DNA of 64,000 bases from Candidatus Thiocaldithrix dubininis (lineage in GTDB: Bacteria > Pseudomonadota > Gammaproteobacteria > Thiotrichales > Thiotrichaceae): positions 1,488,001-1,552,000 of the forward strand of contig CP124755.1 in assembly GCA_029972135.1 (NCBI GenBank), read 5' to 3'. The position numbers and the translations under genes are program-made. Shown here piece by piece: positions 37,598-47,800 of this stretch. How positions within the stretch are numbered: position 1 is the stretch's first letter; each line of letters starts with the position of its first letter. A model generated the notes under the pieces. The model was given only the letters and a program-made list of their open reading frames with translations, did no database searches and was not told the origin of the DNA.

Positions 37598-40500
37598 TGC
37601 TGATCTTTGTCTCCCAATGCCATAAAAATTCACTAAAGATAACCCGAAGAATCTTAGATAGTTACGCCAACCGTATAGGGGAACGCACATGGCAAACCGT
37701 TATGACTCAAGAAGGCTTAATTGCCGTTAAAACCCGTTTAGCAAAAACTGCTCGTAAAAGTACCGCCGTTGCCTGTCATCGAATACACGGTACAAGCCGC
37801 AGTGAATTGCTATGGATCGTTGGCAATAAACGCGAATTCGATGCGGCTGGGAATGTGCCCGTGCATCGTACTAGCCGCGATTTGATGAAAGTGCAGGATG
37901 AAAACGACTGGCATGATTTAGAACTGATTAAAGTTCTGGTTGCGCTTTCAGCTTTATTTCATGACTTTGGCAAGTCATGGGATCACTTCCAAAACATGTT
38001 GAAAGACGCTAAGAAAAAAGACCCGATACGCCACGAATGGATTTCGCTTTTATTGTTTAAGGCATGGGTACAAGGCAAAACAGATGAACAGTGGTTGGAA
38101 GAATTGGCAGCTTTAAACGAGCAAACTGTTGCACAGCGTGAGAAATTTGCCAAGCAATTGATTAAGAGCGCAAAGCCAGTCAAGGAAGCTGAGGATTATC
38201 CCTTTGAAAAAGGCTTATCAACCTTTGCTACTTGGGTTGCTTGGTTGATTGTAACGCATCATAAATTGCCGGGTGAACGCTTAAAATACGGTGATATACC
38301 TGCCTTTAGCCAAATTAAAAAACCGGCTTCACAGGCAGCGGTATTAGAAACGATTACTCGTACAATGGGCTACGTGAAACAAAGCGTTGAGCCGACTTGG
38401 AAGTTTAGTCAACATTTACCTTTATTGTCTGATGCTTGGTGCAAAGAAGCGGCTCGTTGGGCGCGTAAAGCACAAGGTAATTTAGCCAGTATTGCTGAAA
38501 AAGCCTCGCATGAACGTTTAATGCTGAGCTTGGCGCGTTTAGGTTTAATGGTGGGCGATCATCATTATTCTTCAAAAGATGCCAATCCTCGGTGGAAAAC
38601 CGATTTATTGTTAGATGCCAATACACACAAAGACAAAGTTACGGGTCAATCTATTCCAAAACAAAAACTCGATGAGCATCTAGTCGGTGTTATGGAGTCC
38701 GCGCTTAAAGCGACGCATTTATTGCCGTATTTAGAAACAGGTTTGCCGCAAGTCAGTGAATTACGCGCTTTACGGAAACCGGCTAAAGGCAAGTTTGCAT
38801 GGCAGAACAAAGCCGTCGAAGCCTTAAGCGACTGGCGTAACAATCATCCCTTAGAACAAAACGGTTTTTTTGCCATTAACATGGCCAGTACAGGCTATGG
38901 CAAGACTTTTGCTAATGCCAAGATCATGGGGGCGTTGAGCGCTAATCAAAGTTTACGCTATAACCTTGCACTTGGTTTGCGCACCTTGACCTTGCAAACA
39001 GGCGATGAATACCGCAGTAAGTTGCAGTTAGATAATACGCAAATGGCGGTATTAGTGGGTTCATCAGCGGTACGTTTCTTACACGAGCAGTCCCATATTG
39101 AAAAACAAGTGCAGCTTGAATTGAATGAGGAATTGGAGGAGCAATCCGGTTCTGCATCAGCGGCTGAGTTAGAGACTAGTTTCGATATTGATATTGCCTT
39201 GGGTGAAGCGGTCGATGATAAGTTTAGCACGGTATTAAAAAACGCTCCCAAAGCTCGCCAATTACTGTATGCCCCTGTCGTGGTTTGCACCATTGATCAT
39301 CTGATGCCAGCAACGGAAAGTGTTGCGGGCGGCAAACATATCTTGCCAACCCTGCGTTTAATGTCTGCTGATTTGGTAATTGATGAAGTAGATGATTTCA
39401 ATCGGGAGGATATGCCAGCCATTGCGCGTTTGGTGCATTTGGCGGGTATGTTGGGGCGCAAGGTTATGATTTCTTCCGCTACCATTCCACCGGCGATTGC
39501 AGAAGGCTTATTGCAAGCGTATCAAGCTGGTTGGCAATTATTCGCCAAAAGTCGGCGTCAACAAAGTAGCGTGGCGGTATTTTGGGTCGATGAATTTAAT
39601 ACCCAAATAAATTTCATCAGCGAGACGCAAGCTTTTGACTCACAACATCAACACTTTATTCAGCAGCGTTTAAAACGCTTGGCTGAACAAGTTGCCCAAC
39701 GCAAGGCATTTATTCCCATTATGCAACGTTCTAACGTGGATAAAACTGAGTTAGAACAAGTCTGGTTTGGGCAAGTCTTGCAAAGCGTCTTAACGTTGCA
39801 TCAAGCCCATGCTGAATGGGATGAAACCAGTAGCAAGCATTTTTCAATGGGTGTGGTGCGTGTCGCGAATGTTGATCCTTGTATTCAATTGACCCGCTAT
39901 TTATTGGCCTGTGATTTGCCCGATGATATTGATATTCGCGTCATGCCTTATCACAGTCGCCAAGTGTTATTGCTACGTTCTGAGCAAGAAAAACACTTAG
40001 ATACAGTGTTAAATCGTAAGGACGGACGCCAGCCACAAAATAATTCGATTATTCGGCAACACTTACTACAATCTAAAAAAACGCAACTAATTTTTATTCT
40101 AGTGGCAACCCCTGTGACTGAAGTTGGGCGCGATTTCTGCTTAGATTGGGCGGTGATTGAGCCTTCTTCCATGCGTTCGATGATTCAAATGGCGGGACGG
40201 GTGCGACGACATCGACCTGTCAGTGCATTAGCAAGCCCGAATATTCATTTGCTAGCTTACAATCTGAAAGGTTTTACCCAAACCAATCCGAATCTAGCGG
40301 TTTTCCGTCATCCGGGCTTTGAAAGCAAAACGTATCCATTGGTGAGCCATTGTTTAAAAGACCTAGTCGATGAGTCTGCATTAGCCAAAAAAGTGGATGC
40401 CTCAGCACGCATTCAGGCGGCAAATCCTTTACAAGCCACTCAATGCTTAGCCGATTTAGAACATCAAGCCTTGCACGATATTTTATTAAAAGCCGATTTT

Positions 40501-40902
40501 AGTCCCAAGGCGGTGCAAGGTTGGTTACACAGCGCGTTTTATTTTACTCGCTTTGCACAACAACAAAGCCCGTTTCGTGCTTCTGAACCAGAAACTGATT
40601 TTGTGTTGTATGTGGAGGATGAAGAATTAGTGATTCGATTTGCACCAGATCGGAGTTTGAAAGAGAAACAACTGGGCAAAGTGGTTGCACATGTTCATCT
40701 CACCGAATTAGAGCCTTCTTTAAAGCAACGTTTGTGGTTAAGTTTGGATTATGCCAGTTTGCTGGACGAGAAACGCGAGTTATTGGGGCGTAGTTTACGC
40801 GGAATATGTGAGTACTTAGGCACGTTTAGCTTGCCAGATCGAGAGGGTGAGCAAAATTTTGACTTTAATAGTTATTTAGGCTTTTTACGCATACTTAAAT
40901 AA
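37594..40902 (+). CDS. cas3: Cas2/3 fusion: Cas2 domain, HD nuclease and helicase, type I-F
   Basis: In type I-F systems Cas2 is fused to Cas3, so one protein serves both adaptation and target degradation. The start ATG 37594 overlaps the cas1 stop (ATGA) and has GGAG upstream; residues 1 to about 90 form the Cas2-like part (MLIFVSQCHKNSLKITRRIL). The HD nuclease motif LFHDFGK has His123-Asp124. Helicase motifs: Walker A MASTGYGKT (430-438), DEVD (597-600), SSAT (627-630) and QMAGRVRRHR (865-874). At 1,102 residues it is full length with no lesions seen. The csy genes follow after a 72-base gap with a candidate promoter. Confidence 0.95.
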   Translation: MMLIFVSQCHKNSLKITRRILDSYANRIGERTWQTVMTQEGLIAVKTRLAKTARKSTAVACHRIHGTSRSELLWIVGNKREFDAAGNVPVHRTSRDLMKVQDENDWHDLELIKVLVALSALFHDFGKSWDHFQNMLKDAKKKDPIRHEWISLLLFKAWVQGKTDEQWLEELAALNEQTVAQREKFAKQLIKSAKPVKEAEDYPFEKGLSTFATWVAWLIVTHHKLPGERLKYGDIPAFSQIKKPASQAAVLETITRTMGYVKQSVEPTWKFSQHLPLLSDAWCKEAARWARKAQGNLASIAEKASHERLMLSLARLGLMVGDHHYSSKDANPRWKTDLLLDANTHKDKVTGQSIPKQKLDEHLVGVMESALKATHLLPYLETGLPQVSELRALRKPAKGKFAWQNKAVEALSDWRNNHPLEQNGFFAINMASTGYGKTFANAKIMGALSANQSLRYNLALGLRTLTLQTGDEYRSKLQLDNTQMAVLVGSSAVRFLHEQSHIEKQVQLELNEELEEQSGSASAAELETSFDIDIALGEAVDDKFSTVLKNAPKARQLLYAPVVVCTIDHLMPATESVAGGKHILPTLRLMSADLVIDEVDDFNREDMPAIARLVHLAGMLGRKVMISSATIPPAIAEGLLQAYQAGWQLFAKSRRQQSSVAVFWVDEFNTQINFISETQAFDSQHQHFIQQRLKRLAEQVAQRKAFIPIMQRSNVDKTELEQVWFGQVLQSVLTLHQAHAEWDETSSKHFSMGVVRVANVDPCIQLTRYLLACDLPDDIDIRVMPYHSRQVLLLRSEQEKHLDTVLNRKDGRQPQNNSIIRQHLLQSKKTQLIFILVATPVTEVGRDFCLDWAVIEPSSMRSMIQMAGRVRRHRPVSALASPNIHLLAYNLKGFTQTNPNLAVFRHPGFESKTYPLVSHCLKDLVDESALAKKVDASARIQAANPLQATQCLADLEHQALHDILLKADFSPKAVQGWLHSAFYFTRFAQQQSPFRASEPETDFVLYVEDEELVIRFAPDRSLKEKQLGKVVAHVHLTELEPSLKQRLWLSLDYASLLDEKRELLGRSLRGICEYLGTFSLPDREGEQNFDFNSYLGFLRILK

Positions 40903-40914
40903 GTAATGTATAAT
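40884..40914 (+). promoter_or_regulatory. candidate promoter of the csy operon
   Basis: TATAAT (40909-40914) is preceded by TG and by TTTACG at 40884-40889 with a 19-base spacer, partly inside the end of cas2/3. A 5-bp hairpin followed by TTATTTTTTC (40933-40957) lies before csy1. Separate transcription of adaptation and interference genes is plausible but not shown. Confidence 0.35.
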
Positions 40915-40974
40915 TAGTGTACATATTTTTTACTGCTGAGCAAGCAGCTTATTTTTTCTTGGAACTCGCTTACT

Positions 40975-42195
40975 ATGAGCAATCCTATTTATGATTTTTT
41001 AGAGGGTCGTAAGCAGAAACCTTTGAAAGAAGGTAAAAAGCCTGCGGCTGAGATTGAAAGTGACTATTCCATTTTAGTTTGGGTTGCCAATGCGGCAAAT
41101 CGAGCTTCACAATTAAGTTTAGTGTCACATCCAGCTAAATTTAGTCACCCTGACGCAAAAACCACGCCCGTACTCTTTACAGGTGAGTTTAAACCGGATG
41201 GTTATTTACGTTCGGGTAATGTACCTATTGCCCATGAGGATGTTGTAGGTAATGCGGCGGCTTTGGATGTTTATGCGTTTTTATCATTAACCTTAGATGA
41301 AAATAGCGTATTAACGCATTTCGAGCAGCAAAGCGATTTATTAAAAGGTTTACTCAAGACTGATGAAGAAACTTTTCAAATCTGGCGTAAACAATTTTTA
41401 GCAATTAAGCAAAGCACTAGTCAGAATAAAACCTATGCACAAGTCAAACAGGTTTATTTTCCTATTGGGCAAGGCTATGAATTGCTTTCGATTTTGTATC
41501 CTTCTGGTTTAATGACCGAGCATCGTGAACGGTTGCGTACTTTAAAGTTCTCAGAAAATACTAAACAAGCGCGTGAAGCTAAAAAGAAAAATGAGTTTCA
41601 CGAACAAGGTTTTAATGAAATTTTCGGTTTGCTTACACAACATTTTGGTGGCACAAAACCACAAAATATCAGTAAGTTAAATAGCAATAATGGCGGTGAG
41701 GTTTGGCTGTTACCTTCCATTCCACCAAGCTTACAAGCGCAATATGTGGCTTTGCCTAAGGTTAATTTCTTTAAAGCGATGCACTGGGATAAACACCTTA
41801 CTGATTTATTGAAATCCCTGCATCAATTTTTAATCTTGGATTATAACAACGTTGATATTCGGGATGGGCGCAAGCGTGTGCTGACTTATTTGTTTGAATG
41901 GGTGTTAGAACGTGCGGCTCGTTTACAAATGCAGCCAGCCGGTTGGTCACAGGCACAAGGTTTTGAATTACCTGAAGAACAACAAATTTGGCTGGATAGT
42001 TTATTGAATGAGCAGCGTGACACTGAAACGTTGTGGCGTGAAAAAATTGCCAAGGATATTGCTTCATGGTTGTTAGTGGCTTATGGACGTTCACGAAAAA
42101 CTAAACAGGATGCAGAGCAGTTAGGTACAACCGAAGCAAAAGCCTTTGAAAATGAATTGTTGGATTATATGCGTGAACATCAGGATTTTTTGTAA
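40975..42195 (+). CDS. csy1: Csy1 / Cas8f, type I-F Cascade large subunit
   Basis: A 406-residue Cas8f-type protein. In the Csy surveillance complex it forms the tail with Cas5f, grips the crRNA 5' handle and recognises the GG/CC PAM. Identity rests on position as first gene of the Csy block, the near-canonical length and family stretches such as SLVSHPAKFSHPDAK near residues 47-61 and RDGRKRVLTYLFEWVLERA near 298-316. The stop overlaps the csy2 start (TAATG). Confidence 0.92.
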   Translation: MSNPIYDFLEGRKQKPLKEGKKPAAEIESDYSILVWVANAANRASQLSLVSHPAKFSHPDAKTTPVLFTGEFKPDGYLRSGNVPIAHEDVVGNAAALDVYAFLSLTLDENSVLTHFEQQSDLLKGLLKTDEETFQIWRKQFLAIKQSTSQNKTYAQVKQVYFPIGQGYELLSILYPSGLMTEHRERLRTLKFSENTKQAREAKKKNEFHEQGFNEIFGLLTQHFGGTKPQNISKLNSNNGGEVWLLPSIPPSLQAQYVALPKVNFFKAMHWDKHLTDLLKSLHQFLILDYNNVDIRDGRKRVLTYLFEWVLERAARLQMQPAGWSQAQGFELPEEQQIWLDSLLNEQRDTETLWREKIAKDIASWLLVAYGRSRKTKQDAEQLGTTEAKAFENELLDYMREHQDFL

Positions 42196-43079
42196 TGAGT
42201 CAGTATTTATTATTAAAAAAACTTCGTGTGCAAAATGCTAATGCCTTATCTAGCCCTTTTACATTTGGTTTTCCTGCCGTAACCGCTTTTATGGGGTTTG
42301 CACATCGTATTCAACGTGAATTTAATCCAGATAATAACCCGGATGATTTTCTATGTACGGGTGTGGGAATTATTAGCCACCAGTTTGCGATGCAGGATTA
42401 TCAAGAAGGTTATAATCGTTGTTTGAAAATTACGGCGAATCCTTTAGATAAAGACGGTAATCGACCTTCATTTATTGAAGAAGGGCGTTGTCATTTAACC
42501 GTTTCGTTATTATTAGAAATTGAAAACTTGCCTAGTTCTAATGATAAATTTTTGCAAAAAATTAGAACATTACTGGCTAGTCATTTGAAATTAGCGGGTG
42601 GCGATATGCTTTATCGTCCTGATACAGAAAAAGATAATATACGTTTAATTCAGGATATAGCCGCTAATTTCCGCCAATTGATACCGGGTTATGCCTTAAT
42701 AGAACGGCGTGATCTGATGATTCAATCTATGCAGACCGGACAAGATGCACTGGATGCTTTATATGATGCGTTAGTGGTGAAACATCAATGCTATCAAGAC
42801 ACACAAGGTCAAGTAACGTGGCAATCGCGCCGTGAACAGGAGGGTTGGATTGTGCCGATTGCGACGGGTTTTAATGCGTTGACACCTGCGGCGTTGGCTG
42901 AGAATCAACGCGATGCAACCACTCCACACCGTTTTGCAGAAAGCGTGCTGACCTTGGGTGAGTTTAAAATGCCGTTACCTACGCGCTTTCCCAATGGTTT
43001 TAAGGATTTAATGTGGCGTTATCAGCAACAGGGTGATTTATATCTTTGTACTCAAGCCTCACAAACGGATTCAGTTTAA
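42195..43079 (+). CDS. csy2: Csy2 / Cas5f, type I-F Cascade subunit
   Basis: A 294-residue Cas5f-type RAMP protein that pairs with Csy1 at the crRNA 5' end. The N-terminal YLLLKKLRVQNANALSSPFTFGFPA and TAFMGFAHRIQR segments are characteristic. Its A of ATG is the last base of the csy1 stop, giving translational coupling. Family members have a similar length (about 300 residues) and the frame is intact. Confidence 0.92.
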   Translation: MSQYLLLKKLRVQNANALSSPFTFGFPAVTAFMGFAHRIQREFNPDNNPDDFLCTGVGIISHQFAMQDYQEGYNRCLKITANPLDKDGNRPSFIEEGRCHLTVSLLLEIENLPSSNDKFLQKIRTLLASHLKLAGGDMLYRPDTEKDNIRLIQDIAANFRQLIPGYALIERRDLMIQSMQTGQDALDALYDALVVKHQCYQDTQGQVTWQSRREQEGWIVPIATGFNALTPAALAENQRDATTPHRFAESVLTLGEFKMPLPTRFPNGFKDLMWRYQQQGDLYLCTQASQTDSV

Positions 43080-43091
43080 GGAGTATTTTTT

Positions 43092-44096
43092 ATGGCGAAA
43101 ACAGATAAACCTAGCATTCCTTCAGTTTTGGCGTTTGAAAAGAAATTAGTGCCGTCGGATGCACAATTGTTTGCGGTGAGTTGGGAAAATCGCAATGCGC
43201 CACAGGGTTTGAAGTTACAGGAGAAATCGGTACGCGGTACGATTTCCAATCGTTTGAAAACGGCGAAGGAAGCAGACCCAGCTAAATTAGATGCGTCGAT
43301 TGAAAATGCGAATATTCAAACCGTGGATTATTGCGCGTTGCCGAATGACAAAGACACCTTGAAAGTGCGTTTCACTTTGAAAGTGTTGAGCGGTGTACAA
43401 ACGCCTTCGGCTTGTAATGGGCAGGACTTTCAAAAGACTTATGCGCAAGCTGTACAAGCGTATATTGCGAAGACGCAGTTCAAGGAATTAGCGCAACGTT
43501 ATGCTACGAATATTGCGAATGCTCGTTTTTTATGGCGTAACCGTGTGGGAGCTGAACAGATTCAAGTCGTAGTGAAACACATTAATAGCAGCACTGATAA
43601 ACCGACTGTGTGGATGTTTGATGCCAAAACGATTGGTTTACAAGCATTTGATGCTAAGGCCGTGCAAGGTTTAGCGCAGGTGATAGCCGATAGTTTGAGT
43701 GGCAATACTGAGTTTGCGTTATTGGATATTGAAGCTTATAGCCAATTGGGCGAAGGGCAGGAAGTCTATCCGAGTGAGGAGTTAGTCACAGAAAAAGGCA
43801 ATAAAAGCAAAATTTTGTATGAAACTGATGGAATTGCGGCCTTGCACTCACAAAAAGTCGGCAATGCCTTACGCACGATTGATACATGGTATGCATCGGA
43901 TGCGCGTCCGATTGCCGTAGAAGTTTATGGTTCTGTGACAAATCAAGGCACTGCGTATCGTAAACCAACCGATAAGCAAGATTTTTATACCTTATTTGAT
44001 AAGTTTGCATTAGGTGAAAAAGCCGAAGAAAATCAAGAACATTATGTGATGGCGATGTTGGTACGGGGTGGTGTGTTTGGTCAGTCCTCAAAATAG
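43092..44096 (+). CDS. csy3: Csy3 / Cas7f, type I-F Cascade backbone
   Basis: A 334-residue Cas7f that polymerises (six copies in known complexes) along the spacer part of the crRNA. The opening PSVLAFEKKLVPSDAQLFAVSW is typical of Csy3. An AAGGAGT site lies 12 bases after csy2 and before the ATG. The gene ends 9 bases before csy4. No missing segments were noticed. Confidence 0.94.
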   Translation: MAKTDKPSIPSVLAFEKKLVPSDAQLFAVSWENRNAPQGLKLQEKSVRGTISNRLKTAKEADPAKLDASIENANIQTVDYCALPNDKDTLKVRFTLKVLSGVQTPSACNGQDFQKTYAQAVQAYIAKTQFKELAQRYATNIANARFLWRNRVGAEQIQVVVKHINSSTDKPTVWMFDAKTIGLQAFDAKAVQGLAQVIADSLSGNTEFALLDIEAYSQLGEGQEVYPSEELVTEKGNKSKILYETDGIAALHSQKVGNALRTIDTWYASDARPIAVEVYGSVTNQGTAYRKPTDKQDFYTLFDKFALGEKAEENQEHYVMAMLVRGGVFGQSSK

Positions 44097-44105
44097 GGGG
44101 CGACA

Positions 44106-44708
44106 ATGTACTACTTCATTGAAATGAGTCTGCTACCGGATGATAGTGTGTCAAGAGGCTTTGTAATGGGCAAAGTAATGAATGTGTTGCATTTATGCTT
44201 TGTTAATTTGCAAAAAGAAATTGGGTATAACCCCGTGGGTTTAGCGTTTCCAGAATACTGCTATGACCCCGAGGCTAAAGGTACGGCTAAAGCTAGTTTG
44301 GGTACAAAAATCCGTTTATATGCGCAAACCGAAGCCCATTTAGAAGCGTTAAACCTCAAGCAACAATTCAGTCGTTTCGAGGATTATGTGCATTTACGAG
44401 CGATTCGAGAGGATGCGGCTAAATTTGGTTTTGTGTGTTTTAAACGTAAACAAGTTAAATCGTCGGTTGTACGTGTTGCTCGTCGTAAAGCTCAGCATTT
44501 GCAACAAACACTACCCGAAACTTTAACGCTTCTGACTGCTAAAGGACAGAAGGCTGTTAGCTTAGATCTGCCATTTGTGCATTTGCACAGCCAAAGCAGC
44601 GCCCAAGCTTTTCGCTTATTTATTGAGAAGCAAACAGCACAAGCCCCAACCGAATGGAAATTTAGTAGCTATGGCTTAAGTAACTCCGTTGGCGTGCCAA
44701 ACAGCTAA
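44106..44708 (+). CDS. cas6f: Csy4 / Cas6f, crRNA-processing endoribonuclease
   Basis: This 200-residue RNase cuts the precursor transcript at the base of each repeat hairpin, leaving an 8-nt 5' handle, and stays bound to the 3' stem. The N-terminal MYYFIEMSLLP fold start is clear, and a histidine falls at residue 29, the general base known for Pseudomonas Csy4. The cleavage site it implies here gives a handle of CTTAGAAA. It is the last cas gene; the array leader begins directly downstream. Confidence 0.94.
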   Translation: MYYFIEMSLLPDDSVSRGFVMGKVMNVLHLCFVNLQKEIGYNPVGLAFPEYCYDPEAKGTAKASLGTKIRLYAQTEAHLEALNLKQQFSRFEDYVHLRAIREDAAKFGFVCFKRKQVKSSVVRVARRKAQHLQQTLPETLTLLTAKGQKAVSLDLPFVHLHSQSSAQAFRLFIEKQTAQAPTEWKFSSYGLSNSVGVPNS

Positions 44709-44747
44709 TTCAACCCAAATTTTATTGGTGCGAAATCGCTCTTTAAC

Positions 44748-44760
44748 AATCAAATACTTA
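44748..44760 (+). promoter_or_regulatory. IHF binding site in CRISPR leader
   Basis: AATCAAATACTTA fits the IHF consensus WATCAANNNNTTR at every position. It lies 83 bases before the first repeat. In type I-F systems leader-bound IHF is known to help Cas1-Cas2/3 find the integration site; that role here is inferred. Confidence 0.7.
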
Positions 44761-44771
44761 GAGAAGCTCTG

Positions 44772-44808
44772 AAAAAAAGGGGTAAACCTAAAAAGTTTCC
44801 CCTTTTTA
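44772..44808 (+). terminator. intrinsic terminator of the cas operon, inside the leader
   Basis: A-run and GGGG-T-AAAC (44772-44787) pair with GTTTCCCC (44795-44802) and the T-run at 44803-44807, with one bulged T. It would end cas transcription before the array and can also work on the reverse strand because of its A/T flanks. Confidence 0.7.
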
Positions 44809-47800
44809 CTAGTAAAACCAGCACTTACTTCGGTATGATGCTCGTTCACTGCCGCATAGGCAGCTTAGAAAAATAACCGATTTTTTACCAGCTTGTCAGT
44901 TGTGTTCACTGCCGCATAGGCAGCTTAGAAAATTGCCAGTGTCAGGCTGGATTTTTCGCACGCGTTCACTGCCGCATAGGCAGCTTAGAAAGCACACACG
45001 AACCGTAGCGCCATTCTTTGACCGTTCACTGCCGCATAGGCAGCTTAGAAAAAACCCTGAAACGCACTTATCCTATCTTCAGAGTTCACTGCCGCATAGG
45101 CAGCTTAGAAATACCGCGCCGCGCACGCTGTGCTTGTTTAGTAGTTCACTGCCGCATAGGCAGCTTAGAAATTTTTGAAAGAGAAGGGCTATCTCAGACA
45201 AGAGTTCACTGCCGCATAGGCAGCTTAGAAAGAGTCCGGTTTTTTGTTGTAGTTCTTTTATAGGTTCACTGCCGCATAGGCAGCTTAGAAAACCCATGTT
45301 TATATACGGCTAATCCGTAAAACGTTCACTGCCGCATAGGCAGCTTAGAAAATCCAGTTCACGATCAAGCTGCACACCGGAGAGTTCACTGCCGCATAGG
45401 CAGCTTAGAAACAAATAATCTACCACGACTACTTCAGAGTATTGTTCACTGCCGCATAGGCAGCTTAGAAATAGTGATGCGGATAAATTAGAACTGGTAT
45501 GCAGTTCACTGCCGCATAGGCAGCTTAGAAAAAGCGCTTGATTGACACGACTAAACTCTTGGCGTTCACTGCCGCATAGGCAGCTTAGAAATGACCTTAA
45601 GCAAGAGGTGGAGGAGTTTAACTGTTCACTGCCGCATAGGCAGCTTAGAAAAACTCAAAGTCTTCTAAAACAGCAGCCTTGGCGTTCACTGCCGCATAGG
45701 CAGCTTAGAAAAGTTAAGGATGTGGAAGAGGCTAAAGAACTGTGTTCACTGCCGCATAGGCAGCTTAGAAAGACTTCGCGGTCGAGCTCGCTACTCCAAA
45801 ATTGTTCACTGCCGCATAGGCAGCTTAGAAAAAAAGCGCAATTTAGTATCGTGAAAATCAATAGTTCACTGCCGCATAGGCAGCTTAGAAACTAAACGGA
45901 ATTTATGAACCAGAGAAACCGATGTTCACTGCCGCATAGGCAGCTTAGAAATTGTTTTTTCGTGGATAACGCTTATCGCACGCGTTCACTGCCGCATAGG
46001 CAGCTTAGAAATCGATAAAGCGACGACCACACGCTAGTGCAAGGTTCACTGCCGCATAGGCAGCTTAGAAAAAGAAAGTTATTCAATCGGGCGATTCTTA
46101 CAAGTTCACTGCCGCATAGGCAGCTTAGAAAAACTGGCTCGGAAAACAAAAAGAAATTAGCAAGTTCACTGCCGCATAGGCAGCTTAGAAAATTAATGCT
46201 ATCCGGTGCGTAATCACACTCCAGTTCACTGCCGCATAGGCAGCTTAGAAATACTCTTGATCGGCTTCATGTCTGGCTTGTTCGTTCACTGCCGCATAGG
46301 CAGCTTAGAAATTTGGGTAATCATACTGCGCGCGTGCTATGACGTTCACTGCCGCATAGGCAGCTTAGAAAGCGTTTAAATCGCTTTCGTTGTTTGTTGC
46401 TTGGTTCACTGCCGCATAGGCAGCTTAGAAATAGCTGCACTAGCTAAAAGAGCAGTGGTAGCTGTTCACTGCCGCATAGGCAGCTTAGAAATAAAACAAT
46501 CACCCTCACAACCATTGCTCGGCGTTCACTGCCGCATAGGCAGCTTAGAAATCATTCACTCTCTCCCGGCTAGTGCGCTTTTTGTTCACTGCCGCATAGG
46601 CAGCTTAGAAACGATGTCTTGTAATTGCAGCCGCGACCTTTTCGTTCACTGCCGCATAGGCAGCTTAGAAATTATGGGCAGCTTTCTAATGTTTGCTATT
46701 GTTGTTCACTGCCGCATAGGCAGCTTAGAAATTGGGTACTTTCCTAAGCGATACGAGCAATTTGTTCACTGCCGCATAGGCAGCTTAGAAAGTAGATTAT
46801 GGCAATACTGATTTTTTGTATTTGTTCACTGCCGCATAGGCAGCTTAGAAATGAGAGGCTCGCATATCTGTGTTTTCAATAAGGTTCACTGCCGCATAGG
46901 CAGCTTAGAAAATACCCGAGACTTCGCGGGTTTTTTTATATTCGTTCACTGCCGCATAGGCAGCTTAGAAATGCCTCTATTACTAGTTTTTTTACGTTCG
47001 ATAGTTCACTGCCGCATAGGCAGCTTAGAAAGAATGAAATAGCGGTATTAACCATTGTTTACCGTTCACTGCCGCATAGGCAGCTTAGAAATCAAAATCT
47101 TTTTTATCTCCCATTTTCTCATAGTTCACTGCCGCATAGGCAGCTTAGAAAGTGCGGTTTATCCCGTGTTATACGAGTTTTATGTTCACTGCCGCATAGG
47201 CAGCTTAGAAAATTTGCCATAAAATCATCTATTTTCTCCAACAGTTCACTGCCGCATAGGCAGCTTAGAAATGCCCCCAGCAATTCAGCAACGATCTACT
47301 TTAGTTCACTGCCGCATAGGCAGCTTAGAAAGGAATTGTCATTTAAAACCGCATTTAACCCATGTTCACTGCCGCATAGGCAGCTTAGAAAATGAGTGGA
47401 TTGATGAGATAATCATTTTAACGGTTCACTGCCGCATAGGCAGCTTAGAAAATAAGACAAATCCGCTGCTGTATCCGGATATTGTTCACTGCCGCATAGG
47501 CAGCTTAGAAATCGCGTAAAAGCAGCTTTGTCTGCTGCACCGGGTTCACTGCCGCATAGGCAGCTTAGAAAATAAACCTACCACTTCCGCCACCGGAATT
47601 ATTGTTCACTGCCGCATAGGCAGCTTAGAAACTTTTGTGATTCTCAAAGCCAGTTGCTTTAGTGTTCACTGCCGCATAGGCAGCTTAGAAAAACAACGCA
47701 AAAACTGTAGAGGCTGCAAAAGAGTTCACTGCCGCATAGGCAGCTTAGAAATTTTTGCGCAAAAAAGTGTATTGTTGGGAAGTGTTCACTGCCGCATAGG

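Larger units (their letters stand above)
44709..44843 (+). promoter_or_regulatory. CRISPR leader
   Basis: The 135-base AT-rich stretch between cas6f and the first repeat contains a perfect IHF consensus site (44748-44760), an intrinsic terminator (44772-44808) and a TATGAT hexamer (44834-44839) five bases before repeat 1. The hexamer lacks a well-placed -35. Leader at the cas side and degenerate repeat at the far end agree on polarity: newest spacers should be near 44872. Confidence 0.75.

Noticed and set aside
40903-40974. Terminator splitting cas2/3 from csy1
   Set aside because: The stem is only 5 bp; a promoter on the same stretch is at least as plausible, so I did not call it a terminator.
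46021-46142. Spacers 21 and 133 (and 33 and 142) as related protospacers
   Set aside because: They share 12 and 14 bases. With 182 spacers a 12-base match is expected by chance, and the 14-base one is suggestive but too short to claim.
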